DNA from: Lingula anatina
Lineage: Eukaryota > Brachiopoda > Lingulata > Lingulida > Lingulidae
NCBI RefSeq assembly: GCF_001039355.2
Contig: NW_019775835.1
Span: forward strand, 739,155-803,154
Reading direction: 5' to 3'
Length of the DNA stretch: 64,000 nt
Part shown: positions 15,101-26,116 of the stretch, piece by piece
Position numbering within the stretch: the first letter of the stretch is position 1
Layout: each line of letters opens with the position of its first letter
Notes under the pieces: generated by a model
Databases searched by the model: none
What the model saw: the letters and a program-made list of their open reading frames with translations, nothing else
What the model was told of the DNA's origin: nothing
Position numbers and translations under genes: made by a program

Positions 15101-18100
15101 TACAGAAGCTCTGAGATGGAGAAGGCTCAGTTGGTTGAAGCATGTAGTCAGAAAGGAAGATGAGGTGCAGGTTAAGAAAATATGGAATAGATGAAGGAAA
15201 GAGGGAACATGGTTCAGAGGTCACTCTTGGAGGGCGTGAGAAGCAGCAATCAGGAAGGACTATGCATCTCTACTAGTAACACCAGGGATACACCAGATAA
15301 AAAGGGATGGAAGAAGTCCACAGGTGCATGGATGTGGATGAAAAAGTTGATGATGATGATTATGATGATTATGATGATAAGCCAGTATTCTTGAACATTT
15401 ATTGTCTTTGGATACCTTATTAATAAACAGATTTTGGTGCTCATACAGTGTCTTCAAATTCACTCTCAGAATAGTTGATAAACTGTCCATAGTCTTTTAT
15501 GTTTTGTATGGAGGTATGGGGCTGCACATTTGATAGCTTTTGCTGCTTAGTGCATAAATCATTAAAATATAAACCATGAATCAAGTGAAAATGCTACACT
15601 CAGGGGGGTTGCAATAATCTTCAGAATGTTGAACTGAAATGTTTTTGATTAATGACATTTTCCAGTGGGCTCAGTACACTGATTAAAAAGACAGTGTTTG
15701 ACAACAACACTACAATCTAAGCTGTTTCACTTAACTTTATTTCCTCTCTCAGATCTTTGGAATCTGATATGTAGGCACTTAGTTACCTCAAATTGCCTTC
15801 AAAAAAGAAAGAAAAAAAAAGAAAAAAAGACAAAATGGGAACCTACAACCTATGCATAATAGATATTTTGTGACAAAGTTTGTTTAGAAAGATAATTAAA
15901 TTATCTTTTTTGGTCTTTCAGAACATGGCAGTGTTCCAGTGAGCTCGGAGTATATGAGTCTGTTTCCCCCTAAGATTTCTAGCAGGCTGGTTTCCTGGAG
16001 ACGCAGCACATATGATGACTTTGCTGTAAGGGCTTTGATCTTTCCTGCCAGTGTCTAATTAGTAACCTGTCCCCTGAGAGCCATTTACCATTATCACTGT
16101 CCCATTATGACATATACTAGTCATTGCCAGTTCCATTTCACTGATTTGATCACTACAATGCATGCCATGGTGTAGCATGGAAAGCATACAGTGAAAGACA
16201 GTTAACTGTTAAGGAGGACAGGCCCATAAACATACATTGCACCTGCACTGCCCTTTTTCATTTTGGGAATGTGGTCATTATTGTTAATTTTCATGGTTAT
16301 ATTTGTATTTATAGAGAACGTGAACATTAATGTTAATTTTTATTTTGTCAGTCAAGAAATAGATTAAAACAACTCTCATTTAAAGTAGACACACCAAATA
16401 TTTGTAATAAATACTTCAATCATCCTCTTACCTTTTTAGTATTGGTGCTCATGGAATCTGCAGATATTACATCTCTTGTCAAGCACCAGTTTTTTGTCTT
16501 GCTTATTTTTCTGTGTGCTGTTTTAGTATAATATTCTGAGTTTTTATCTTATTATTATTTTTTTAGGCTCTTCCTTACTGCAAGCATTTGATAGATAGCT
16601 GTCTGGCCAAGGATTCCGATCTATTCTTCACTACTTGTGCCGAGAGAGGATCAGGTAAGTTTTTCCTGGTTTTGTTTGTATGCAAACTATATAACAGAGA
16701 TTGAGTGATGGGGGATACTACTTCTAGGTCTCATGTCTTGTTTTCCATTTACCAAATATTGTAAAACGAAGACAAACTGACCGATATAGGACTATCTATT
16801 TTATTTATGGACATGCACTGTGTGTCTGGACATTTACCCTTCACCTCTCTGTCATCGTCATTGTCATGCACTTTCTGCATTAGCACCATAAAAGGAAAGG
16901 TATGTTGCTTATTTGTTGAGTTGATTATTTTCCCAGTAGTTACAAATTTAATGTGAATTTTTCATATTTCACAACGAAAGCATTTTCAAGGCATTTTCAC
17001 TAAACCCAACCAAATGTTATCATATAGTGGCTAATAGCATAACCAAAGGGCATTGTCTTATACTTCTTAAAAAGGACATTTGAGCAGATATTATTTTTCT
17101 TTCCGTGCTGTGTATGACCCTTGGCTAGGCCGCGACCTAAATATGGTGGACCTACATGAAAGGAAGACCGATTAATCCGGTAATGGTCTCTCCACCTCTC
17201 ACATGCCTCCCCACATGTCGAATCTCAAACGGTTGAATTGAGCTGAGATTTAATTACTGTGCCCCTGCAGGGACGACATGTGGAGAAGCCTGAAAGAGGC
17301 GGAGATACAATTACAGGATTAAGCAGTCTTCCTTTCATGTAAGTTCGCCATATTTAGGTTGCGGCCTAGCTACCACTCGGCTCTTCTCAATCTGCATGGG
17401 GTCTAACAGATATGGCTGATCCACTTGAATGCTTTTTGCATAATCCCCGTGGAGAATCTATTCAATGTCCAATCAGAGTTAAGCGACAAGCTTTTTAGTT
17501 GGTCACCATATTTGATCTGCGGATCTGTTAGTCTGCTGACTTGAATGCACTCTGAGATGGAAAAATGTTGAATAATATATATTAGCCAGTCTTGATGCAG
17601 GCAGCATTTAGTTGTGATTTTGTTACTGGAACTATTTTTGTATGCATATTGCACAAGGTACTAGAGCTTGAATTATCTCCTAATTATGATATATTACTAG
17701 CTTGGAATGGAAAAAGATCTCGAAATCTTGCCGTACATCAAACATACATACGTTTATCCTAAGCTTATGTCAGTCTGCAATTATTGAAATAGCAATAGCT
17801 TTAGTACCTGACAAAATTCTCCTCTCAGTTTCTTTTAAGGTGTCTTTAAAGGGCAATCCACTGATTGCTTGTGACAATTGCAAAAAAAATTCAAACATAG
17901 CATGAACTTTGGTGTGTATGTGGGTGGTGTTGGCATGTCAAGCAAAAGAGAGCATGCTGAAGTTGTCACCAACCAAAGAAGTACCCTTAACACTTGCATG
18001 ACTGAGTTATATACTTGAAATTACCATAAGGTCTTTATATCAATGTAGGTTGTTAATATATTTTCTCTCTCTCTTTTTGAATCAGTTTTTAGTCAAATAA

Positions 18101-21100
18101 GAGTCTGCTTTAACCCAAGGCTGACTGTTAAATGATCTTAGCCTATCTTGACCTGAAAGACTTGTATTGAGCCAGGACTTGTTTCAAATTATTGCTGATA
18201 AACCCAACCAAATACCACCACTGATTTTCATCACATTATTTCAAAAAAAAATGCACATATTATCTGCTTACCTGTTGTACTTTATGAACAAGAGGGAAAA
18301 TAAGTGGGTCAGTTTTACAACCAGAAATTTGAAGGTGCAGTTCTGATTTAAATCCCTATTTTAGTGCCTGAGAGAATATTATAATTCAAAAATGTTCTTT
18401 GGTATAGGGATTTTATTTGTGTCATGTAGCAAACTGGCACTAATACTTTTCCTGCTACTTTGCATTTTCTCTTAATTCATTTCTTTAACTAAAGTCTTGA
18501 ATACAATAAACAAGACAACTGAAGATATATTTTACTTACTTGACAGTTTAACTAATATTGATAAAAAGAAAAAAAAAACTTCAAAGAGTTGAACTACATT
18601 TATCTTTGATGAATATTACCAATACGGACACTATGCACACCATCATGTTCATGTCATCAGTGTCATCAGACAACTCTGTGAACCCACCTTTGTTTTTGCT
18701 TTGATTTTAAATGACAATTTTAAAAATAATAGAAGGAATTGTATTTATTTTCAGCTAAGCTTAAGGTGGAAGTAGTGGTCAGTCCAGACTACCCAAGAAC
18801 TCCTCCAGTAATGGCAGTGGTACTCCAGTGGAGGACGGATCATACCAATCTCAATGATGTTAACATCAGGGTAAGGCTACGAGAGTTTTTTTTTTTTTTT
18901 TTTAATTATTTTTTGTAGATGCTCCTGTCCAGAAATCCATGTTTGCTCATAATTTCAGTGTGGAAGTCAGGGGCAGATCCAGAGATATTTTCTGACAGTC
19001 TTCCAAATTATCTTTGTTGATCAATCCTCCATTTTTTGATGATCTTCCAACAGAAAAAAATAGATACCCGCCAATGTAAACTTTAAAATCTGACCGTCTT
19101 CCAGAAGACCCAGAAGATGGCCTCAATTCACCCCTGGAAGTTATACTGAGATGGAGCTGTTGTGGTTTGCCCAGACCACTTCATTATACTCCTTATATAG
19201 CTAGCTCCATCTGTCATTTATCCGAAAGTATGTGGGATACTGCCGCAATGCCATGATAGGACCACTTTTATCATTATCATCATCATCACTGATTATTAAT
19301 GTTAGTTGAGAGCACAATAATTGCACAATGGGTTAAGGATTAGGCCCTATCTGGTTAACAATCCTATAAAAATTCTTTAATCTATATGGTGATAAGAAAC
19401 ACGCATTTGCATCAAAATCTAATCACTTTTTTTTTCTGACCTATCCTGAAAGTTTTATCAAAATCCATCCATAACTGTATGAGTTATGCTGGTGACAAAA
19501 AAAAAAAAAAAAGACAGAAAGACAGACAAACGAGAACTCTCAGTAGAACTGAGTGCACCCTTCAAAATAATAATAAGAAAGAAATCAAAAACCAATGTAC
19601 GCATTTCAGCAGCATACATAGTTGTCACTATCGTCTTCAGCCTGGTAATACTTTAAACCAGCATTGGTGTTTCTGTCCACATTTTCTCATATGAAAACAA
19701 TGTTAGGGTCATTATTATTATTTATTTATTATCAACCAAATCAATATAATCAAAAAAAAAAAATTAAAAAGAAAGGAAAAAAAAGAAAAAAATAGTTACA
19801 ATAGACACAAAATTAGTACATGCACACATCAATCTGTAACACTACCTGTGGAGATTAGGCACCCAATGATATTATTAATGTACAAAACATGTTCTATTAT
19901 TAATTCAAGTCACTTGGACACAAAACATACCAGGATAGATAGAGAACTTAGACAAAATCAAAGCCTGTAGAATGTTACATTTTACTGCTATAAATAGATA
20001 ATAAGTGACAATCTGTATCATCACCATAAATTGGTGCTTAGTTCTGCGTACCAGTGCAATGATTAAAGAAGAAAAAAAGAATGTTACCTTCACAATTGTG
20101 AGCTAGAAGGTGCAAGCCGACATACAAACACAAAAACGCTCTCACAAACAGAATGAGCAACAGACTGCAGAAATCCCCAAAGAGGGATTCTGCAGTAATG
20201 AAGGTAAAATAACTTCCTTGCAGAGGTAATCAGTACTGAAAAACAAAGGGGCATTTTTTTTCCAAAGTTGATCTCATAAACCTATAATTTAATCTTTATT
20301 TTTCAACAAATTCATGTCAGGTATGTGTTGGTATTAATAAGAAAATCGGCAAAATTTAAGGGAAAATATACTATGTAACTGCCTACAACACCAAGACCCC
20401 CCCTTTAACCAAAGCTATGATTACCTAATATTTATGATAGTCATGCTTCCTGTGTGGTGTTTAACAGCATTATTGTACCATACAACATACCAGGTTTCAT
20501 CACTTTGCAATTCCCCCAGCAGTATATTGCCACACTTACTCGTGCTCTTGTTGAAATTTTATCTTAAGACCAAATGAACAGGCTAATAATGAACTGGTTG
20601 GTTTTGAAAGTGATGTAATGATAAATAAATTGTCATTTGTCATAACCAAAACGCATTCCACTGCCATCATCTCCAAGGCAATCCACTATTTTGTCAAGAA
20701 ATTGGAAGAAAATGTTCGCAGAATTCTTCAATAGATCTGCTTTCCTGTGTAATTGGCATTTTGAGCAAATACCACAAATTGAGTGTGGTTGCATGACAAA
20801 CTTGAGAGTCGTTTCTTGATTGTGGCAACACTTCAAGATAAGTGAAATGCTATTACCCACAGGCCATATTTTTTTTTCTAAGAAATTATGAAAACATTTT
20901 TTGATATGAAATATCACCTGCCCATGCCAGACAATTCAAACCATATATAGAATGCAGGTGATGCTACTTTATTCCACCAAGTCTAAACTATAGCCTTCAA
21001 TTTCTTCCTTTTTCTGATCATTAATGTGAAATGTGCCCTACCCAATTACCTTTATGGAACCGTATGAATGCAGTAGAAAATGAAACTATCCTGTAATGTC

Positions 21101-23664
21101 ACACCTTTCAGCTAAGACCCTTGGGAGTGTGTTTTGTGGATGATTGAAGCTCTCTGCTTAAGGTGATTTCAAGCGGTTGTGTTTGGGCGGAGAGAGATGA
21201 AAATCACACTGTACTTTGCTGAATGAAGCATTTAGAAAAAAAAAGACTTTTCATACTTCAAGAAAGGGTTTTTAATGAACATGTGTGGTGGAATCCACAG
21301 TGACAAATTTTACAGTGCATCTGGTATACAGTGAAGATCATATTTTATGTCTCCTTGATCTAAACCGACTTAAATAATATGACATACCTATTAAAAGAAT
21401 AGAACAAACTCAAGTATAATGTTCAATATTTGGTTGTGATTTGTGTTTTTTACTACTTTTAATATGTTATACCCTAGCCCTCCCCCATTGTCAATTATTG
21501 AAAAAATGTTTTACTCTTTTCTATTACTGTAGAAAGGAATTCATTACATGTTGAAAGAAATTTTAACTGAAGAAAATATCACAGCATATATGCTATATTC
21601 CTCTTGTTCTGTAATGTTAGTATAGAGGTGAAGGGGTTGGGTCAAAATGTACTTTTTGCATTGCTTAGGAATATAAGAAATATATCACGCAGAAATCATT
21701 TAAAGTACATTACTTGTAAAAGACGTATTCAGATGCTGACAATGAAAAAAGACAACAGTGTTTTTTCCTTCTTTATTTCATAAAAATATTTTACCAAATC
21801 GTCTTATTAACGTATTGTATGATTCAGAGGAGAAAATATAGGAAATTTATCAACAAATATCACAGAGAAACCTTGGTACTTAACAGTAAGAGGTCACTTT
21901 ATTCATGCTTTTTCCATGATTGGATGAAAAAATCATACCTCAGGGCTCATTACTTAACTACAAATGTTAAAAAAGAGTAGATTCTTGTATGATATTTTAA
22001 AAAAGGAGAAAATTGTAAAGCAATTGATTTTTCATTTTTGCTTGTGTTAATGTGGTTTGATCAGACCCTCATTCTAGATTATATTTGCACATTTATGTTA
22101 AGAAGAATACGTGTTAGAAGGAGTCAATCCATAATGGCCCGAAAAGTCAATTTAGTGGATTGTTTCAGCTAATCTCCTAGACGCAGAGTTCCATTTATCT
22201 AAGCAGTAATCTACTATAATAACAGCATTCTAATTATACTCACCGTCGATTAACATGAATCATTAACAGTATTAGCTAATTAATCAAAATAATTGACTTA
22301 ATCTAGGTCGAGCAACATGTTGAACACCACAAAGATGTACCCATCGCCATTAATCAATACTCATATTATTGAAAAGATAACATGGTGGTTGTCTTGAGGA
22401 GAAAAATGAATGGAGATTATTTAACTTCTAGATCAGGCTTTGATGTGATTAAGGTCACTTTATGCCCCAATTTGTTTAAATCTTCGCAGGACATGGAAGC
22501 AGAGGTGAACATTCACTATGGCGAGCTGATCAAGGGGAAGTCACATGACCAGCTGTTAACTAATCAGATTCAGAGGATGTTGATGTGCTTTGACCTGTTC
22601 CTGGAGACAGAAGCTGGTAATGAGGCCATGGAGGGCCCAGCGGAATTCCCCAAGGAGAAGATTTGTCCAAGGATGACAAGGTAAATAGATATAGTGCTTG
22701 CTTTAATCTAAGGCTTCGTTCACATGCAATGTCTATTTTCTATTTTCTATTTTCTATTTTCGGTATGTCTTATGATCACGGTCTGTGCACTGAATATCCC
22801 GCGGCGTAATTACTGGCAGCGCGAGCCAGTTACTATAAGTTACTATAAGTAACTGGCTCGCGCTGCCAGTAATTACGCGGCGGGATATTCAGTGCACAGA
22901 CCGTGATCATAAGACATACCGAAAATAGAAAATAGAAAATAGACATTGCATGTGAACGAAGCCTAAGGCACTTTTTGTTTCTCAGAAAAATATTGCAGGC
23001 ACCATCGCTCTCTCTTATGAACTAGGATTCCTTCGAAGAGAAAACAAGTTCTTAAGTTTTGTCCATGTGGACATTGCCACCTGTTATAGTTGCCATCCAA
23101 AACATTTGTTCACCCTTTTTTTGTTTTTTGTCATACTTTTATTTGGTAAAAATATCAAGTTAAAAAAACCAGCACATTGCATTTTTTGTGTGGGCATTCA
23201 ATTTCATTTTGAAGATAGGGAGACCATCAGGGAATTAGTGGCATCACTTTTTAAATGGGGTCGGCCATATTTAGTCAGCAGATCAGTTAGTCCTTGGATC
23301 ATCTGTTCTGAATGCGCTCTAAGTGAAAAGTTTTTACCAGAATTATTGCCGTTGTATATTTTGCATACATTTTGTTTTAGCTCTCCTGATAACCCCAAAG
23401 CTATATATTTTATAAATAAAACCTCATGTTAATTTTTAAATAAAATTATAAAAATATTAGGTTCAGGAATCGATATTGGACAATGTGAAGTAATCTATTG
23501 CTTTTTTTTCTTTCTCAGCATGTGCCCACATCCTACTACAGTGATTGTCTCACCCAGTCATTTTCTTTAACACAAGAAATCCTTTTGTCATAAAATCTCA
23601 CCCCTTCCTCTAACACAGTGGATTGCTTTAGCGGATGTGTTGGTGTGAAATTGATAACCATCAT

Positions 23665-23715
<51 letters not shown>

Positions 23716-24002
23716 GGTTAGATGTGAAGAAAAACATTTCATAGCTTATGAATAATCCAATTGAATTGTATAAATTTTACCCTAAACTTCCTTGTGGTAT
23801 TTATTCTGGCACATAGAAATTGTAACATATAAGAAGAGGAAGCCCAAAAAATTCTCAATTGAAGCATATGGGAGGTTAAGCAAAAGTATAATAGAGAAAT
23901 TGATAAAAAGGTTTCCTGTAAACTTTCCTAAAATTAAATTCACAAATATGATCATTCTTATTCACCTTTAGTAGCATCTGAGATATATGTAATTAAAAGT
24001 CA

Positions 24003-24061
<59 letters not shown>

Positions 24062-26116
24062 CTCTATACATTTTCACCAGGTCAGCTTGATGTAAAAGTA
24101 TGAAAGGAATATAACTTATTTAGTAATTTATTGATAAAAAAATTCCTTACTACAGTATATGGTTGTCACAGTAGCAACATATTGTTTAAGGGAATATGCT
24201 AGAAAATGTCCCACTGCCATTTTTTAAGTGGACAATAAATCTTTTGGAGGAAGATGAACACATGATCCTGTCAGAATTTATTTTTTCTTTGCTTTACAGC
24301 ATGTTCCTTTTCATGTGGGAGTATATTTTATGTTTTTGTAATAACAGCAGTGTAGTGGTAATAGAGCACTAGATTATTGAAACCCTCAGAAATTCCATTC
24401 AGATGTTTTTTTTATTATTTTCAAGCAGGTAAACTGCTTCTTAAGATTTCCCTGAAATGTGTCTTTTTAGATTAAATAGTGGTAGATCCAAATAATCTTT
24501 TTTTTTTTTTGCAACAACCAAACTTGTGTCATATCAGCCTGATCTTCTCACCCTGACAGAAGTAATTGCTGTTTTAAGGTACATTGGTTATCTAAGTTCT
24601 GCTCAGATACACAGAAATGACGCTCTTTGTCATCAAGGAAGATGAATGTTTTGGGTCTGTTACAGACAGACATAGAAAGTACCATCATCACACTGTAAGA
24701 AATAACACTAGATGAATGTCATGATCTCTAATTGAAGATAAAACAGAAGTAGCTTCTATCCTTATTATTTTGACCATGTTGCTTTAAGGGGGAAGAGACC
24801 TCATCTTCTAAAATATGGAACCTTTTTTTTTATTTGATTTAACCACCAAGTGTCAGCTGTCATATTGAGGTATTGGAGAATATGCTCTCTTCTTTTTCAT
24901 TAATTGTTTTTTCAACCTTCTTGGTCATTGTCTTTATATTCGTGACATGGCAATAGAGAGTTAACCAGAACATGACCATATTTTTAAAAGATGCATACAA
25001 AGTCAATTTTTTGCCACAAAACGGACAAAATACCAGCATATAGTTTCAAATAGTATAACTAAGAGAATCACCAAAAGGCATTGTTTAATTTTACCCGAAA
25101 ATGATGCTTGAACGGATTTTTCTGCAGCATTCTATGCTGTATGTCATTGGGGCAGAAAAGTAGGTCACAAAAGTAGGTTAAATTTCTGACCAAAAATTTA
25201 TAGAAAGGAGCAGTCTGAACCTCTTTTATGACTGATCGAGTGATCTATTCAGTTTATCCCTTGGCATGTCGATTTTATTTGAGTCGTATAAGAAACTAGT
25301 AGAAGTGGTTTACATGTGTTACTGGGAATCCACACTCCACCGATGCTCGGTTCGTATGTACCTTAAAACATTTGATCATAAGCCTCACAAGTGAATCCAT
25401 GTAACCGCCATTACTACCTGGAGGAGTTACATCTTTTATGTATTATTGAATACGTTTGAATACTTCACATCACCGATCACAACAAAGATACAACTTACAT
25501 GTCTTACTCCCAGCATGGCTACCGAGGTAGTCTCTCATTAACCTAATTGAGTGTCAACTTCCCTTGAGATTTTTGTTGATGGAATCACTTCAGCGGGTGG
25601 CAAAATGAAAACAGACCCGCACCCGGTGACCTTAATGATCATTCAAAGGAAGAAACGCAGATGCTTTTTAATAGTTTGATGCAATTTATTATCTAAATAT
25701 TTCACTGGCCACATAAGTTAAATACTGTTCTAATTTTCAGCTGGAAGATTAGGCATGCTTAGTTATCTGATTACAGCATTGCATGGACGTCCTCCGTATT
25801 TACTCAAATGCTATTTTATTCTAAATTGCAGATTATTCTGAATTTTAGATAGAAAGTTGCATCATTCAAGTTAGGATTATACCACAGAATATATAGCTAA
25901 GCCCATAGAGATAAAAGCAAAAGGCATTGTTTAAATGGGACTTACAGCTAAACATTTCATAACACTCCCTGTGTACATATCATATCTATTTATTATTGTT
26001 TGTATGGCCTTCAGACTTTAAGCATTAATTTGATTATTTGTTATTTTCACAGGGGACCTATTAGAAGCAAACCATACAAATACCTGCCTCAGATGGGAAT
26101 TTTCACCCAACGATAA
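168..26116 (+). CDS. THOC5: THO complex subunit 5 (3' part, 14 coding exons)
   Basis: THOC5 is a subunit of the nuclear THO/TREX complex, which couples transcription to mRNA export. Exons: 168-238, 446-560, 766-898, 1364-1441, 2848-2900, 6865-6967, 10387-10498, 11070-11171, 12197-12396, 15922-16025, 16567-16654, 18755-18870, 22490-22680, 26053-26116 (stop TAA). They sum to 1530 nt (509 residues) with phase kept at every GT-AG junction. From memory, the product aligns colinearly with the last three quarters of vertebrate THOC5: a [19 protein letters not shown] coiled-coil segment, [11 protein letters not shown], an acidic [10 protein letters not shown] linker, the [13 protein letters not shown] core, then the [12 protein letters not shown] and [10 protein letters not shown] motifs near the C-terminus. 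The N-terminal part (roughly 180-190 residues in vertebrates) must lie before position 1. Introns reach about 4 kb. No clear AATAAA follows the stop closely. There is no frameshift or truncation inside the visible part. Confidence 0.97.
1486..1764. repeat. Diverged direct repeat, two copies of about 96 bp
   Basis: The segments 1486-1581 and 1669-1764 match closely (both contain GAATACAAAAGAGCATACA and end at CATCATGC) and are 183 bp apart. They lie in the THOC5 intron after the exon ending at 1441. The sequence after each copy differs, so this is a duplicated dispersed unit, not a simple tandem array. Confidence 0.75.
3053..3221. repeat. MITE-like foldback element, family A copy 1
   Basis: The left end (CATTCAGAACAGTGGATGA...) and right end (...AGTCCACCGTTCTGAATGC) are imperfect inverted repeats of about 50 bp. 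The internal sequence around 3105-3180 matches, in reverse orientation, the element at 17385-17556. The right terminus also resembles 23265-23326. Confidence 0.7.
5359..5378. repeat. (AC)n microsatellite
   Basis: Ten AC units in a THOC5 intron. Confidence 0.9.
6214..6314. repeat. (TTTA)n tract and A-run
   Basis: About seven TTTA units (6214-6244) are followed 50 bp later by an A-run of about 19 nt (6296-6314), in a THOC5 intron. The A-run could be the tail of a decayed retroelement, but no body is recognised. Confidence 0.75.
6968..9079 (+). other. First part of a 3.4 kb THOC5 intron
   Basis: Unique AT-rich sequence with no exon, RNA gene or repeat that I can recognise, up to the Tc1 fossil that starts near 9080. 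Confidence 0.6.
9080..10010 (+). mobile_element. Degenerate Tc1-like transposon in a THOC5 intron
   Basis: Across shifting frames the plus strand reads as a Tc1 transposase fossil. In order there is a [10 protein letters not shown] segment (the usual FTDESRF block), a [13 protein letters not shown] segment (the YGGGSVMVWGG block), [16 protein letters not shown] (the QQDNARPHTA catalytic block), [14 protein letters not shown] (the SPDLNPIEHLWD block), and a C-terminal [18 protein letters not shown] block. Several stops and frame changes separate them, so it is dead. The sequence near 9105 (GATTAGGGAACACCTG) resembles a Tc1 terminal repeat; the right terminus is not clear. The order of blocks is family knowledge; the exact ends are inferred. 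Confidence 0.85.
10214..10239. repeat. (TG)n microsatellite
   Basis: Thirteen GT units in a THOC5 intron, about 150 bp before the exon at 10387. Confidence 0.9.
11621..11650. repeat. (GT)n microsatellite
   Basis: An interrupted GT run in the THOC5 intron between the exons ending at 11171 and starting at 12197. Confidence 0.9.
14296..14370. repeat. Compound tetranucleotide repeat
   Basis: TCTG units, then TTTG units (14296-14340), then GATA/GATG units (14347-14370), in a THOC5 intron just upstream of a LINE fossil. Confidence 0.85.
14440..15382 (+). mobile_element. Decayed non-LTR retrotransposon (LINE), 3' part of the RT ORF
   Basis: The plus strand, in shifting frames, shows the C-terminal region of a LINE reverse transcriptase: a zinc-ribbon-like Cys-rich piece around 14530-14640, [16 protein letters not shown] (the usual xDxFCYLGDxLxxxGG block) near 14740, and [32 protein letters not shown] near 15090-15185 (the block usually read as LRWxGHVxRxxD). 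Many stops and frameshifts make it inactive. It ends in a TGATGATGAT-type run (about 15346-15380), which suits the 3' tail of some LINE clades. Clade not assigned. Confidence 0.8.
17001..17090. repeat. Dispersed repeat, family D copy 1
   Basis: Shares AAACCCAACCAAATG, ATAACCAAAGGGCATTGT and nearby bases with 25022-25130 and 25877-25955, and its left part with about 18202-18225. The copies are well diverged and lie only in THOC5 introns in this window. Confidence 0.45.
17124..17370. repeat. MITE-like foldback element, family B
   Basis: Terminal inverted repeats of about 43 bp: GCTAGGCCGCGACCTAAATA at the left, and its near-complement ending GCGGCCTAGC at the right. The whole element is about 247 bp with no coding capacity. 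It abuts a family A element. Confidence 0.85.
17385..17556. repeat. MITE-like foldback element, family A copy 2
   Basis: Contains ATGGCTGATCCACTTGAAT, a CCCCGTGGAGAATCTATT segment and CAAGCTTTTTAGT in the same order as the reverse complement of 3105-3180. It ends in CTTGAATGCACTCTGAG, like the other family A termini. It starts about 15 bp after the family B element, so one may have inserted next to the other. Confidence 0.7.
18871..22489 (+). other. Long THOC5 intron (3.6 kb)
   Basis: No exon is recognised. It has poly-T near 18885, a retroelement 3'-end-like piece near 19438, and A-rich runs near 19752-19790. The rest is unique AT-rich sequence. The 94-codon open frame at 20633-20917 on the minus strand has no recognisable domain and is probably chance. 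Confidence 0.65.
19438..19530 (+). mobile_element. Probable retroelement 3' end
   Basis: A TTTTATCAAAATCCATCC-AACTG-GAGTTATGCTG segment leads into an A-run and GACAGA/GACAGACAAAC units. This layout (TCAAAATCCxTCC...GAGTTAT then a CAGACAGA tail) is common at the 3' end of LINEs and SINEs in marine invertebrate genomes. No coding part is seen. The family call is inference. Confidence 0.45.
22709..22966. mobile_element. Near-perfect palindromic MITE, PIF/Harbinger-like
   Basis: A 252-bp element (22712-22963) whose two halves are almost exact reverse complements over about 115-120 bp each, around a short TACTATAAG spacer. The termini read GGCTTCGTTCACATGC and its complement, flanked by direct TAA on both sides. 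TAA-type 3-bp target duplications and GGC-CGTTCACA-like ends suggest a PIF/Harbinger MITE. It starts 28 bp after the THOC5 splice donor at 22681. The arms differ mainly in the number of TCTATTTT units. Confidence 0.9.
23265..23326. repeat. Family A foldback fragment, copy 3
   Basis: Holds CGGCCATATTTAGTCAGCAG and ends in GTTCTGAATGCGCTCTAAG, matching the right-hand termini of the elements at 3053 and 17385. The left half is missing or too diverged to see. Confidence 0.55.
23667..23712. repeat. (GT)n microsatellite
   Basis: Twenty-three uninterrupted GT units in the last THOC5 intron. Confidence 0.95.
24003..24060. repeat. (ATT)n microsatellite
   Basis: About nineteen perfect ATT units in the last THOC5 intron. 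Confidence 0.95.
25022..25130. repeat. Dispersed repeat, family D copy 2
   Basis: Contains CAAAATACCAGCATATAG and CACCAAAAGGCATTGTTTAA, shared in the same order with 17001-17090 and partly with 25877-25955. Confidence 0.4.
25877..25955. repeat. Dispersed repeat, family D copy 3
   Basis: Contains ATATATAGCTAAGCCCATAG and GCAAAAGGCATTGTTTAAAT, matching the copies at 17001 and 25022. Confidence 0.4.

Noticed and set aside
23667-24060. Possible CRISPR-like periodicity
   Set aside because: These are simple GT and ATT microsatellites in an animal intron.
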